A stretch of 64,000 bases of DNA from Mycobacterium vicinigordonae (GTDB lineage Bacteria; Actinomycetota; Actinomycetes; Mycobacteriales; Mycobacteriaceae): positions 3,100,001-3,164,000 of the forward strand of contig NZ_CP059165.1 in NCBI RefSeq assembly GCF_013466425.1, in the 5' to 3' direction. How positions within the stretch are numbered: position 1 is the first letter of the stretch; every line of letters starts with the position of its first letter. Below, in pieces: positions 35,218-43,799 of this stretch. Under the pieces are notes generated by a model. The model did no database searches, was not told the DNA's origin, and was given only the letters and a program-made list of their open reading frames with translations. Made by a program: the position numbers and the translations under genes.

Positions 35218-35236
35218 TTAGTATTGCATAACCTCA
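35218..35236. promoter_or_regulatory. possible IdeR-like site between PPE and SRPBCC genes
   Basis: TTAGTATTGCATAACCTCA agrees with the IdeR consensus at 13 of 19 positions, with GTTA and TAAC as inverted ends. It lies in the 277-base divergent gap, about 120 bases before the PPE start and 140 before the SRPBCC start. Several mycobacterial PPE genes are metal-regulated, but this match is imperfect. Confidence 0.35.
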
Positions 35237-35376
35237 CTTACCAAGGAGGCGGATCGGTCGGCGGCAGGAACCTGAGGGATCCGAACTAGCTGACCAAGCT
35301 GATCGCCTGACTTCGAGCCGGTCGTACAGTGAGGGGCGGGCTCCCAGTGAGCCGTCCCCAATGGCTGCGAGGACCG

Positions 35377-35865
35377 ATGAGCGACCGTATCGAGACCGAT
35401 CGCACTATTGCGGCGCCGGCATCCGAGATTTTCGCGGTGCTGTGCGATCCGCAAGGCCACGTGGCTATCGACTCCTCGGGCATGCTGCAGGACGCTGACG
35501 GCGAGGCGGTGCGTGCGGTAGGCGACAGCTTCGTGGTGCATATGGATCGCGAGTCACTCAACGACTTTCCGCAGTTGGGCAAGTACGACGTCACAGTCGA
35601 GATCACCGAGTTTGAACAGGACCGGCTGATCGCGTGGACGATCCTCGGCCAGCTCCGGCCACAGATCGGTCACGTCTACGGCTACCGGCTGCGACCGGCG
35701 GACGATGGCGCGGGCACCGTAGTGACGTCGTTCTACGATTGGTCAAACATCGACCAACAGTGGCGCGACGCCGGAATTTTCCCGGTCATCTCCGAACTCG
35801 CGTTGCGCGCGACGTTGGGGATCCTGGACCGGACTGTCCGCCGCGGCTATCCGCGGGGTCGGTAG
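35377..35865 (+). CDS. SRPBCC (START-like) family protein
   Basis: A 162-residue helix-grip protein with a large hydrophobic ligand cavity. The opening DRIETDRTIAAPASEIFAVLCDPQGHVAIDSSG, then DRLIAWTI and the C-terminal long helix ISELALRATLGILDRTVRRG are typical of mycobacterial polyketide-cyclase/SRPBCC proteins. The ligand and any enzymatic role are unknown. The start at 35377 (MSDRIE) has GAGGA about 5 bases before it; 16 upstream in-frame codons are not protein-like. It is probably transcribed alone. Confidence 0.82.
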   Translation: MSDRIETDRTIAAPASEIFAVLCDPQGHVAIDSSGMLQDADGEAVRAVGDSFVVHMDRESLNDFPQLGKYDVTVEITEFEQDRLIAWTILGQLRPQIGHVYGYRLRPADDGAGTVVTSFYDWSNIDQQWRDAGIFPVISELALRATLGILDRTVRRGYPRGR

Positions 35866-35943
35866 GCACACGAGCCGGAATCGTGAGGCTCGCCACGGCC
35901 GGAATGACCAGCGCTGTCGGCGGCGTTCGGTAGGGTCCTGCGC

Positions 35944-38289
35944 GTGACTCAAACAGCCACCACCAAACCCGTAAATGCCCGTCTCGCTGAGGAACTGGCG
36001 ATCCGGCAGGCGCAGGTGGACGCCGCCGTGCGCCTACTCGACGAAGGCGCCACCGTCCCGTTCATCGCCCGCTACCGCAAGGAGGTCACTGGCAGTCTCG
36101 ACGACGGGCAGCTACGGGCCCTGGAAGCCAGATTGCACTACGTGCGCGAACTCGACCAACGACGGTCCGCAGTGCTGGCGTCAATCGAGGAGCAGGGCAA
36201 GCTCACCGACACCTTGAAAGCCGCGCTGCTGGCCGCCGACAACAAGGCGCGCATAGAGGACATCTACTTGCCATACAAGCCCAAGCGGCGGACCAAGGCG
36301 CAGATCGCCCGGGAAGCGGGGCTCGAGCCGCTGGCCGACCGACTGCTTGCCGATCCCAACCTGGTTCCCGAGGACGCCGCGACCGATTTCACCGGCGACG
36401 AATTCCCCGATGTCGTCGACGTGGCTGCAGCACTCGAAGGTGCCCGGCACATCCTTGTAGAGCGAGTGGCCGAGGATGCCGAACTGGTCGGTGCCATCCG
36501 AGAATCCTTCTGGTCACGAGCGACACTGCGTACCTCGCCCTGGTCTGAAGAAACCGCGAAAAGTGCTGAAGCGCAGAAGTTTCGCGACTATTTCGCCTTC
36601 TCCGAAGCGGTGGAGAAGATGCCGTCGCACCGGGTCCTCGCGGTGTTGCGGGGCGAAAAAGAGAAGGTCCTGTCGTTCACCTTTGAGGCAGGTCAGGACG
36701 ATGAGTACGAGGCGATGATCGCGCGCACGCTGGGCGTGACCCTGTCCTCGACGGCGCCCGCCACGCGGTGGCTGGCGGCCACCGTGAGCTTCGCGTGGCG
36801 CACCCGACTGATGTTCGCGGCGTCGGTCGACGCCCGGATGCGGTTGCGTCAACGCGCCGAAGCCGACGCCGTAGCCGTGTTCGCGCGAAACCTCAAGGAC
36901 CTGCTGCTGGCCGCGCCGGCCGGCGCCCGCACCACCCTGGGCTTGGACCCTGGATTTCGCACCGGCGTGAAAGTGGCCGTTGTCGATGGCACGGGCAAAG
37001 TCCTGGACACCTGCGCCGTCTATCCGCATCAGCCTCAGCGGCAATGGGATTCGGCGAAGGCAACACTGGCCGCTCTGGTCCTGCGGCACGGCGTCGAGCT
37101 GATCGCCGTTGGCAACGGCACCGCCTCACGCGAGACCGACGCACTGGCGAACGAGCTGATCGCGGATATCCGCGTCGCTGGCAGCACAGCGAAAACCCCG
37201 GTCAAGGCGATGGTCAGCGAGGCCGGCGCGTCGGTCTACTCGGCGTCCGCCTACGCCGCACACGAGCTTCCCGAACTCGACGTGACACTGCGCGGTGCCG
37301 TGTCGATCGCGCGTCGCCTGCAGGACCCACTGGCCGAACTGGTCAAGATCGAACCCAAATCGATCGGAGTGGGGCAATACCAGCACGACGTGACGCCGGG
37401 CATCCTTGCCCGAAGTCTGGACGCGGTGGTCGAGGATGCGGTCAACGGCGTGGGGGTCGACCTGAACACCGCATCCGTGCCCCTGTTGGCGCGGGTGTCC
37501 GGTATCTCCGAATCCCTGGCGGAGTCGATCGTGGCCTACCGCGACCAAACCGGCCCGTTCCCCAACCGTCGCGCGCTGCTGAGCGTTCCGAGACTGGGCC
37601 CGAAGGCATTTGAGCAGTGCGCCGGTTTCCTGCGCATCCGCGGGGGCGACGATCCACTCGACGCCTCCGGCGTGCACCCCGAGGCGTACCCGGTCGTACG
37701 GCGCATCCTGGACCACTCTGGGATGGACCTGGCCGAGATCATCGGCGACGAGCGGACGCTGCGGAAACTTCACCCGGCCAATTTCGCCGACGATCGCTTC
37801 GGTGTCCCGACCGTGACCGACATCATTGCCGAACTGGAAAAACCGGGCCGCGACCCTCGGCCCGCGTTCAACTCCGCCAAATTCGCCGCCGGGGTCGAGA
37901 AGGTCGCGGACCTGCAGCCTGGGATGATTCTGGAGGGGGTGGTCACCAACGTGGCTGCGTTCGGCGCATTTGTGGACGTCGGAGTGCACCAGGACGGCCT
38001 CGTGCACGTTTCGGCGATGGCCGAGCGCTATGTCGCCGACCCGCACGAGGTCGTTCGCTCGGGGCAGGTGGTACGGGTGAAAGTGATGGAAGTCGACGTC
38101 GAACGCCAGCGGATCGGACTGAGCCTGCGCCTCGGCGACAATCCGCAACGGGACCGGCGTGGCGACCGTGACAACCCACGTCAGCAGCGCCGTCCGCAGC
38201 ACACAGCTAGCCCCCGACCCCGCGACGCCCAGCCAGCAGGCGGTTCGAACTCGATGGCGCGGGCGTTGCGCGACGCAGGGTTCGGGTAG
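35944..38289 (+). CDS. tex: Tex-family RNA-binding transcription accessory protein
   Basis: A 781-residue cytosolic nucleic-acid-binding protein. Domains in order: Tex N-terminal helical region with ATVPFIARYRKEVTGSLDDGQLRALEARL (about 38-66) and IYLPYKPKRRTKAQIAREAGLEPLA (about 103-127); a YqgF/RNase H-like domain from TTLGLDPGFRTGVKVAVVDGTGKVLDT (about 330); helix-hairpin-helix repeats in VGVDLNTASVPLLARVSGISESLAESIV; and a C-terminal S1 domain, GMILEGVVTNVAAFGAFVDVGVHQDGLVHVS (about 660-690). A disordered basic tail follows. Tex proteins affect transcription and RNA stability. Translation starts at a GTG, 35944. A downstream acyltransferase gene follows by 43 bases. Confidence 0.95.
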   Translation: MTQTATTKPVNARLAEELAIRQAQVDAAVRLLDEGATVPFIARYRKEVTGSLDDGQLRALEARLHYVRELDQRRSAVLASIEEQGKLTDTLKAALLAADNKARIEDIYLPYKPKRRTKAQIAREAGLEPLADRLLADPNLVPEDAATDFTGDEFPDVVDVAAALEGARHILVERVAEDAELVGAIRESFWSRATLRTSPWSEETAKSAEAQKFRDYFAFSEAVEKMPSHRVLAVLRGEKEKVLSFTFEAGQDDEYEAMIARTLGVTLSSTAPATRWLAATVSFAWRTRLMFAASVDARMRLRQRAEADAVAVFARNLKDLLLAAPAGARTTLGLDPGFRTGVKVAVVDGTGKVLDTCAVYPHQPQRQWDSAKATLAALVLRHGVELIAVGNGTASRETDALANELIADIRVAGSTAKTPVKAMVSEAGASVYSASAYAAHELPELDVTLRGAVSIARRLQDPLAELVKIEPKSIGVGQYQHDVTPGILARSLDAVVEDAVNGVGVDLNTASVPLLARVSGISESLAESIVAYRDQTGPFPNRRALLSVPRLGPKAFEQCAGFLRIRGGDDPLDASGVHPEAYPVVRRILDHSGMDLAEIIGDERTLRKLHPANFADDRFGVPTVTDIIAELEKPGRDPRPAFNSAKFAAGVEKVADLQPGMILEGVVTNVAAFGAFVDVGVHQDGLVHVSAMAERYVADPHEVVRSGQVVRVKVMEVDVERQRIGLSLRLGDNPQRDRRGDRDNPRQQRRPQHTASPRPRDAQPAGGSNSMARALRDAGFG

Positions 38290-38332
38290 GACTACTCAAT
38301 CGTCGCCGCCCGGTTTTGGGCATGCTGGTCGA

Positions 38333-39628
38333 ATGCTTCTCGCCACCCTCAAACCCGGCGCGCCGTCCGACAACGCGACCCGGGAACGCGACCGAGCCGT
38401 CGACGTTGCACGACTGACCGCGTTGATCGTCGTCATGTTCGGGCATTGCGCACTACTGCTCGGCACTGTCGACTCCGATGGCGTACACATCGGGAACCTG
38501 CTCGGCGCTTTGCCGGAGCTTGCCCCGATCACCTGGCTGGTTCAGGTCATGCCGCTGTTCTTCCTGGCCGGAGGTGCCGCCGGTGCTTACGGCTGGCATC
38601 AGGGCACGGCGTGGGGTTCGTGGCTGTTCACCCGCGCGCAGCGACTGTGCCGACCGGTGTTCTGGTATCTCGCGGCGTGGGCGGCCGCGCTGGTAGTGGC
38701 CGGCAAGGCGCTCGGGGAGGAATCGGCGGCCGACCTCGGCCGCGAGTGTGTCGCGTTGCTGTGGTTTCTCGGCGTCTACCTGGTAGCCCTGGCTTTTGTG
38801 CCCGTGCTGACCCGGTTGCGTTCTGGACGCTCGATCGGGCTGGTGGTGGGCGGTCTCCTAGCGGCGGCGACTGCCGTCGACGGCATCCGGTTCACGGTCG
38901 GCACGGCGGAATCCGGTGTGGCGAACTTTCTGATCGTCTGGCTGATCCCTGTAGTGATCGGCGTCGGGTACGCGCGGGGTCTGATCAAGGTGGCCGCTGC
39001 GGTGTGGACAGCGGTCTGCGCGCTGGCCGCGCAAGTCGCCCTTGCCGTCGCCGGCTGCTATGAAGTGTCGTTGGTGGTCACCGGCGCCGAGCGGATGTCG
39101 AATGTGTCACCGCCGACGTTGCTGCTCGCGCTGCACTGCACGTGGATGTCGTGCGCATTCGTGGCAGCCGCTGGGGCGATCCGGCGCTGGGCGGCCCGGC
39201 CCCGGGTCTGGCGCGTCGTGGCAATGGGCAATGCGGGAGCGATGACGCTATATCTGTGGCACATTCCGGCCATCGCCGTCGCGGCTTTCGCCCTGAACGG
39301 ATTCGGACTGGACGCCTACGACGTGCATGCGCCGGGGTTCTGGGAACTGCTGGCGCTGCGTGCCGTGGTGTTCGCCGGCGTCATGATCGTGACGTTCCGG
39401 CTGCTCTCACCGCTCGAACACCGTCGGCTGCCATGGTGGGACGCCCCGATTCACGCCACCGGTACGCGATCGAAAATGGCCGGTGCGCTGATTTGTGTCT
39501 CGGGTGTTGCGCTGGTGCTGCTGGCCAAGAACGGCCTGACGGGCGCCGACGGTTGGACGGCATTCGGGTGTTTCGTGGCGGCTGCGCTGGCTGCGCGGCT
39601 CAGCGCCGGCGCCCGTTCGGGCAGTTAG
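38333..39628 (+). CDS. acyltransferase-3 family membrane protein
   Basis: A 431-residue multi-pass protein of the acyltransferase-3 family, which acylates surface glycans or small molecules using acyl-CoA. Its N-terminal RAVDVARLTALIVVMFGHCALL contains the family's conserved R and H. About ten hydrophobic segments follow, such as VQVMPLFFLAGGAAGAYGWH, RQ-type FTRAQRLCRPVFWYLAAWAAALVV and GNAGAMTLYLWHIPAIAVAAFAL. The ATG at 38333 is the natural start; the frame is open from 38159 but that part lies over the tex C-terminus. The substrate is unknown. It ends with a 4-base overlap with the convergent SnoaL-like gene. Confidence 0.87.
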   Translation: MLLATLKPGAPSDNATRERDRAVDVARLTALIVVMFGHCALLLGTVDSDGVHIGNLLGALPELAPITWLVQVMPLFFLAGGAAGAYGWHQGTAWGSWLFTRAQRLCRPVFWYLAAWAAALVVAGKALGEESAADLGRECVALLWFLGVYLVALAFVPVLTRLRSGRSIGLVVGGLLAAATAVDGIRFTVGTAESGVANFLIVWLIPVVIGVGYARGLIKVAAAVWTAVCALAAQVALAVAGCYEVSLVVTGAERMSNVSPPTLLLALHCTWMSCAFVAAAGAIRRWAARPRVWRVVAMGNAGAMTLYLWHIPAIAVAAFALNGFGLDAYDVHAPGFWELLALRAVVFAGVMIVTFRLLSPLEHRRLPWWDAPIHATGTRSKMAGALICVSGVALVLLAKNGLTGADGWTAFGCFVAAALAARLSAGARSGS

Positions 39629-40065
39629 CTGCCGGCCATCGCCGAGTTGGGCGCGGCCCAATCGGTCGACACCGTGCGATGCTCGATCAACCATGCGTCG
39701 CCTTCGGGCACCAAGCTGTCGCGATAGCGCCCGATGTGGTCCAGGCCGACGTGGGTGACCACGGTGAAGTACGACGACACCCGGGCGCGCTGCGGAGTCA
39801 GTTCGGTGAATATCACGTTGGTCAGGATGTGTCGGACGATCGGTTTGACGTTCGCGCCCGCGGCCCCGACGTTGCCGGCTACGTTGCCCAGGAATCCCTC
39901 GATTGCGTCCCGCCCTTGAAGCGACTGCATCCCGCGGATCTCCAGGACACCGTCGGCGCGGAACGTCTGCGCGAGCGCCGCAACCCGCCCGGCGTCACCC
40001 GACCAGTTGTAACGCGCCAGAGTATCCCGAATCTGTTCGCGCGCAACGAGCTCCCACATCTCCAC
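39625..40065 (-). CDS. SnoaL-like (NTF2 fold) protein
   Basis: A 146-residue single-domain protein of the nuclear-transport-factor-2 fold. The opening ELVAREQIRDTLARYNWSGDAGRVAALAQTFRADGVLEI and the cone-forming strands VRHILTNVIFTELTPQRARVSSYFTVVTHVGLDHIGRYRDSLV are characteristic. Such proteins may be steroid-isomerase-like, dehydratase-like or purely ligand-binding, and this cannot be told here. It follows the FAD-oxidoreductase/DUF1295 pair by 12 bases on the same strand, so it may be part of a three-gene, possibly KstR-controlled operon. Confidence 0.83.
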   Translation of the reverse strand: MEMWELVAREQIRDTLARYNWSGDAGRVAALAQTFRADGVLEIRGMQSLQGRDAIEGFLGNVAGNVGAAGANVKPIVRHILTNVIFTELTPQRARVSSYFTVVTHVGLDHIGRYRDSLVPEGDAWLIEHRTVSTDWAAPNSAMAGS

Positions 40066-40077
40066 CGTTCACTCTCC

Positions 40078-41202
40078 TCAACCGAATGGCCGGTTCTCGC
40101 GTACCCCGCGGTACATGCCCCAGCGGACCACCCACGGCATCACCACCCGTTCTACCGCCCAGGGCGGAAAGCGGAACGCGTGCCCATTGGGGAAGAACAC
40201 CTCCAGCCCGTCGGGCTGGATACCCACCAGCGAACCCCATCGTCGCGTGGGTGGCCGGAAGCTGCGCAGTGGGCGGCCAGCTAATGCGGCTCGAATGTTA
40301 CGAGCCGCCAACGCATCTCCACGATTGCGGGCAGAGCTGCGCAGTGGGTCGGTGGCGGCGACGTCTCCGACGGCAAACACTTCGCGATGGCCGGGCACCC
40401 ACAATTCAGGCGTGACCCGAACATACCCGTGTTCGTCAAGCAGGTCGGGCGGCAGCCAGCCGGTGTTCGGACGGACCCGCCCGATCGCCCAGAGCACGGC
40501 TTCGGCGACGGCCGGGCCCTGTCCGGTGCTCCACCGAACCGGATCGCTGGTGATCTCCTCACCGGTGAAGCTGTCGGGTATCAGGGCGCGATGCCCGGGG
40601 TGCAGGCCAATCCCCAGCTGGGCCGTCCGGGCGCGGACCCGCTCCCAGATGCGCGGGTGATACTCACCCAGCGGTCGTTCGCCGGGGAAGTACAGGTCGA
40701 CTTGTTTGTCCGGCCAGGTGGTAGCCAGGTTGACGGCACTGCTCACCGCCGCCGCTCCGCCGCCGACGACGATCACCGATTTCGCGACGCCGAGTTGCTC
40801 GTGGTCGGCGTACAGTCGTGCGCCGACTTCGGCCGCCGACTGCAGCGTGGTGCGGCGCCAGAATCCGTTGCTGACTCCGGTCGAAATCACCAGCGCGTCA
40901 TAGGGTTCGGTGATCGTGGTCCCGTCGCGGTCGCGGGCCAGCACGGCGCGACCATCCAGATCCAGTCCGGTCAGCTCGGCCTGCACCGTTCGCACCCCGT
41001 CCAGGCGCCGAAACCGGTCGAACGGAATCCAATAATCGCGAGCCCAGTCGTCGGGGCGGGCGAGGCGGACGCCGAGTTCCTGACCGCTGAGCAAGCCGGG
41101 TTTCACCGAGATCCCGACGACGTCTGCATGCGGGGCCAGCCGGATCGCAGTCAACAGACCGACGTCACCCAGTCCCGCTACGACGACGCGTTTGCGGCTC
41201 AC
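40078..41202 (-). CDS. NAD(P)/FAD-dependent oxidoreductase, NDH-2/sulfide-quinone-reductase-like
   Basis: A 374-residue two-dinucleotide-fold flavoprotein. The N-terminal FAD site is VVVAGLGDVGLLTAIRL (GxGxxG), the NAD site VAKSVIVVGGGAAAVSSAVNL at about residues 138-158, and the second FAD motif VFAVGDVAATDP at about 283-294. There is no CxxC redox disulfide. The acceptor is unknown; the NDH-2-like layout suggests a quinone or a small electron carrier. GTG 41202 overlaps the stop of the DUF1295 gene (GTGA), so the two are coupled; in-frame sequence upstream is antisense to neither but is poor in coding signal. Confidence 0.83.
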   Translation of the reverse strand: MSRKRVVVAGLGDVGLLTAIRLAPHADVVGISVKPGLLSGQELGVRLARPDDWARDYWIPFDRFRRLDGVRTVQAELTGLDLDGRAVLARDRDGTTITEPYDALVISTGVSNGFWRRTTLQSAAEVGARLYADHEQLGVAKSVIVVGGGAAAVSSAVNLATTWPDKQVDLYFPGERPLGEYHPRIWERVRARTAQLGIGLHPGHRALIPDSFTGEEITSDPVRWSTGQGPAVAEAVLWAIGRVRPNTGWLPPDLLDEHGYVRVTPELWVPGHREVFAVGDVAATDPLRSSARNRGDALAARNIRAALAGRPLRSFRPPTRRWGSLVGIQPDGLEVFFPNGHAFRFPPWAVERVVMPWVVRWGMYRGVRENRPFG

Positions 41203-42092
41203 GACGGCAGCCGCCGCGGCGGGCGCGGGACAAAACGCGGTACCCGGTCGACGATCTGTTGATAGTCGGGGCGGCGTTGCAGGCTGCGCGTCTCCATCAT
41301 CGGGATACTGGCGCCGAGGAACATGGCCAACATGGCCAGCGCCCCGACGAACAGCCACCATCCGTCCGCGGGCGAGGCAGCCACCCCGAACAGTGCCAGG
41401 GCGAACCAGAAACTGAACTCCCCGAAGTAGTTTGGATGTCGCGACCAACTCCACAACCCACTGGCCAACGCATCGCCCGGGCGACGATTGGCAATGAACC
41501 GATGCAACTGGACGTCGGCGACGAATTCGATCGTTACCGCTCCAAGCCCAATCGCGAAAGCGACGACGGCAAGCCAGGTGACGCTCGGTCCGGGGTGGGT
41601 CACGCAGACGTAGACGGGGAGCATGGCTGCGAACACCTGCGCGGTCGGGACGAGGTGGATCGCGACCAGGTCGACGACGAATTCCCAGCGTCCGGCGCGC
41701 TCACGGAACATCGAGTAACGCCAGTCCTCGTGGTGCAGTCCGGGAAAGCCGTAGACCCAGTTGGCGGTCAACCGCACCGCCCACGCCGTGACTAGGACCG
41801 CAACCAGCCAGCAGCGCAACCAGTCGACGCCTGGCACAGCCTGGCTCCACCAGTAGAACGTCATCAGCGGCGGTATGACGCTCCAGTACGCGTCGTAGAA
41901 GCTGGAATTGCGATAGACCCTGCTGAATGTGAAAACGACCAGGGTGGCCAGCACGTCGGCGACGAAGGTGTCCAGCCATAGCCGGCCAGTGGTCGGTCCC
42001 CAAATTAGCCAAGCCCCCGCGACTCCTACCGCGATCAGGTAGGCCACGGTCACAATCGCCAGCGACCGAGCTTTGCTCACCGGCTGGGTCAT
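41199..42092 (-). CDS. DUF1295 / steroid 5-alpha-reductase-like membrane protein
   Basis: A 297-residue integral membrane protein with about seven hydrophobic segments. The family signature is near the C-terminus: DVQLHRFIANRRPGDALASGLWSWSRHPNYFGEFSFWFALALFGVA, the NADPH-binding region shared with steroid 5-alpha-reductases and isoprenylcysteine methyltransferases. DUF1295 members reduce sterol or other lipid double bonds, though most are untested. It is the first gene of a leftward cluster (DUF1295, FAD oxidoreductase, SnoaL-like). The start ATG at 42092 follows an 11-base direct repeat, and a perfect KstR-consensus site lies 114 bases upstream. A role in steroid or lipid metabolism is therefore a reasonable guess. 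Confidence 0.87.
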   Translation of the reverse strand: MTQPVSKARSLAIVTVAYLIAVGVAGAWLIWGPTTGRLWLDTFVADVLATLVVFTFSRVYRNSSFYDAYWSVIPPLMTFYWWSQAVPGVDWLRCWLVAVLVTAWAVRLTANWVYGFPGLHHEDWRYSMFRERAGRWEFVVDLVAIHLVPTAQVFAAMLPVYVCVTHPGPSVTWLAVVAFAIGLGAVTIEFVADVQLHRFIANRRPGDALASGLWSWSRHPNYFGEFSFWFALALFGVAASPADGWWLFVGALAMLAMFLGASIPMMETRSLQRRPDYQQIVDRVPRFVPRPPRRLPS

Positions 42093-42102
42093 AACTCCCG
42101 AT

Positions 42103-42131
42103 TCAACTGTGCCGTCCGCATCAACTGTGCC
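42103..42131 (-). repeat. 11-bp direct repeat before the DUF1295 gene
   Basis: TCAACTGTGCC occurs at 42103-42113 and 42121-42131, with start points 18 bases apart and immediately before the DUF1295 start codon. It may be a regulator site or an accidental duplication. Confidence 0.6.
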
Positions 42132-42205
42132 ACCGGGCTTTTCGCCGAGCTGACTTCATCCGGATCTCCTTGCGCACGGTCGCCGGATGCTCCGGTCGGC
42201 AAAAC

Positions 42206-42219
42206 TGTAACACGTTCTA
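42206..42219. promoter_or_regulatory. KstR-like operator
   Basis: TGTAACACGTTCTA fits the KstR consensus TnnAACnnGTTnnA at every defined position. KstR is the TetR-family repressor of mycobacterial cholesterol catabolism. The site is 114 bases before the DUF1295 gene, in a 145-base non-coding gap whose other neighbour, the DUF4235 gene, points into the gap with its 3' end. Control of the DUF1295 cluster is the simplest reading. Confidence 0.6.
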
Positions 42220-42237
42220 TTGCTGTACCGGCGAGTG

Positions 42238-42513
42238 TCAGGGCATCGGAGATTCGTGCGTGACCGCCTGGTAGCCACGCGCGCCGACCCGATCGACCGC
42301 GGCCTTGACGACGCCGAAGATCAGACCCTGCAGGCCCGCGCCGATCAGTGCGGCGCGGGTGGAGTTGCTCAGGTCCCTAGGGTCCGGCGGGGCCTGTTCG
42401 TCGTCACCAAGTCGTTTCCATACCTGACTGAAGACCGCGCCGGCCAAGAGGCCGCCCGTGACGCTGGTGGCAATCGACAGCGGCATGTACAGGGCTTTGG
42501 ACTTCGCGCTCAT
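42238..42513 (-). CDS. DUF4235 membrane protein
   Basis: A 91-residue protein with two hydrophobic segments, LSIATSVTGGLLAGAVFSQVW (about 12-32) and RAALIGAGLQGLIFGVVKAAVDR (about 53-75), separated by an acidic PPDPRDLSN loop, as in the actinobacterial DUF4235 family. Function is unknown. It is probably an inner-membrane protein of two helices. The start ATG is at 42513. It lies between the KstR-like site and the FAD oxidoreductase gene, both minus strand. Confidence 0.8.
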   Translation of the reverse strand: MSAKSKALYMPLSIATSVTGGLLAGAVFSQVWKRLGDDEQAPPDPRDLSNSTRAALIGAGLQGLIFGVVKAAVDRVGARGYQAVTHESPMP

Positions 42514-42590
42514 TGAAGATGTCCTCCGATGCTCTGATGTGGGCGACGCCGGTGCTGATACCCCGCAATCAACGGCCCGAATCCGGTCGG

Positions 42591-43799
42591 TTACCAGGTG
42601 CGAACGGGTGCCGGCCGGGATTCGGAAATCAGTCGCTCGCCGAGGTCGTAGTCGTCGTCACGGTTGAAGGTGAGGACGCCTGCGGTCGCGCCGCCGGACT
42701 CGTACCAGACGGTGAACCCGTCCGGATGGTCGATCAGCCGGCTGCGCTCGAAGCCGTCGCCCCACGCGTGGTACTTCAGGGTTGCTTCGCCGATCGTGGT
42801 CCAAAACCCAGGAACCGCATCCCATTTCGGCTGTTCGCCGGCGGCAGCAGCTCCCGCGATGGCACCCTGGTCGGTCGCGTCCTGCCAGTGCTCGACGGCT
42901 AGGTGGCGGCCGGCGACCGTGTGGCGCGCCAGTGCGAGGTCACCGGCCGCGTAAACCCCTTCGGCCGACGTGGCCATATCGGAGCCGACCACAACGCGGG
43001 CGTCACGTATGTTCAAGCCAGCGTCGGCGGCCAGGGCACTGCGGGGCGTGACGCCGGTAGCCGCCAGGACCAGGTCGCAGTCGATGGTGACCCCGTTGTC
43101 CAGTCGCACTCCCGCCTCGAAGATCTCGACGACACCGACCCCGCCCGCGTGTCGGGCGCCGGTGTCGCTGACCAGGTCCCTGAGCCGGGTGGCGGCGTCG
43201 GCGCCGAGCCGTCGCTCCTGCGGAAGTGGCTCGGGCGCAACCAGAGTCACCGCAACGTTGCACCGTGCCAGCGACGCCGCGGCCTCACAGCCAATGAAAC
43301 CGGAACCGATCACCACCGCGGAGTCCGCGCCATGGGCTGCGGTACGCAGTGCGGTCGCGTCGGCCAGCGAACGCAACAGCAAGGCCCGGTGGCCGCCGGG
43401 GATTGGTGGTGGTTGGGGCGAAACGCCGCATGCCAGCACCAGAGTGTTGAACGGGTGTCTGCGACCGTTGATATGCACTGTCCGCTCGGCCAGGTCGAGC
43501 CGTTCGACCGCACAGTCGAGGTTCAACTCGATAGCGCGGTCGGTGAACCAATCCGCGGAATGCAGCGTTACGTCGTCGGTCTCGCCGCGAAGGTACTCCT
43601 TGCTCAGCGGCGGCCGCTCGTAGGGCACATCCGCGTCGGCGGTGAAGATCTGCACCCTAGAGTCCGAGTCGTGTTCGCGAAATGAAGCGGCCGCGGACAC
43701 CCCGGCGGGGCCGCTACCGATGACGAGCAGTCCGAATTCAGGCACTTTCGAGTGGTACCCGGCCTGGCGGGGCTCAACCGGTTCGGCCTCAATCGGCAT
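42591..43799 (-). CDS. FAD-dependent ferredoxin/rubredoxin reductase-like oxidoreductase
   Basis: A 402-residue flavoprotein of the dioxygenase ferredoxin-reductase type. FAD site: FGLLVIGSGPAGVSAAASF (about 21-40); YERPPLSKEYLRG is the family's second signature; NAD site: AVVIGSGFIGCEAAASLARC; terminal FAD motif: VYAAGDLALARH; and the C-terminal domain after VEHWQDATDQG. Such reductases pass electrons from NAD(P)H to ferredoxins or rubredoxins serving P450s or oxygenases, none of which is adjacent. The ATG at 43799 overlaps the glgX 3' end by 11 bases; the longer frame to 44096 lies wholly within glgX and is rejected. Confidence 0.88.
   Translation of the reverse strand: MPIEAEPVEPRQAGYHSKVPEFGLLVIGSGPAGVSAAASFREHDSDSRVQIFTADADVPYERPPLSKEYLRGETDDVTLHSADWFTDRAIELNLDCAVERLDLAERTVHINGRRHPFNTLVLACGVSPQPPPIPGGHRALLLRSLADATALRTAAHGADSAVVIGSGFIGCEAAASLARCNVAVTLVAPEPLPQERRLGADAATRLRDLVSDTGARHAGGVGVVEIFEAGVRLDNGVTIDCDLVLAATGVTPRSALAADAGLNIRDARVVVGSDMATSAEGVYAAGDLALARHTVAGRHLAVEHWQDATDQGAIAGAAAAGEQPKWDAVPGFWTTIGEATLKYHAWGDGFERSRLIDHPDGFTVWYESGGATAGVLTFNRDDDYDLGERLISESRPAPVRTW

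Noticed and set aside
33624..35376. A second cobalamin riboswitch before the other PPE gene
   Set aside because: The leader lacks the GCCGGTGC and B12-box elements seen before PPE2.
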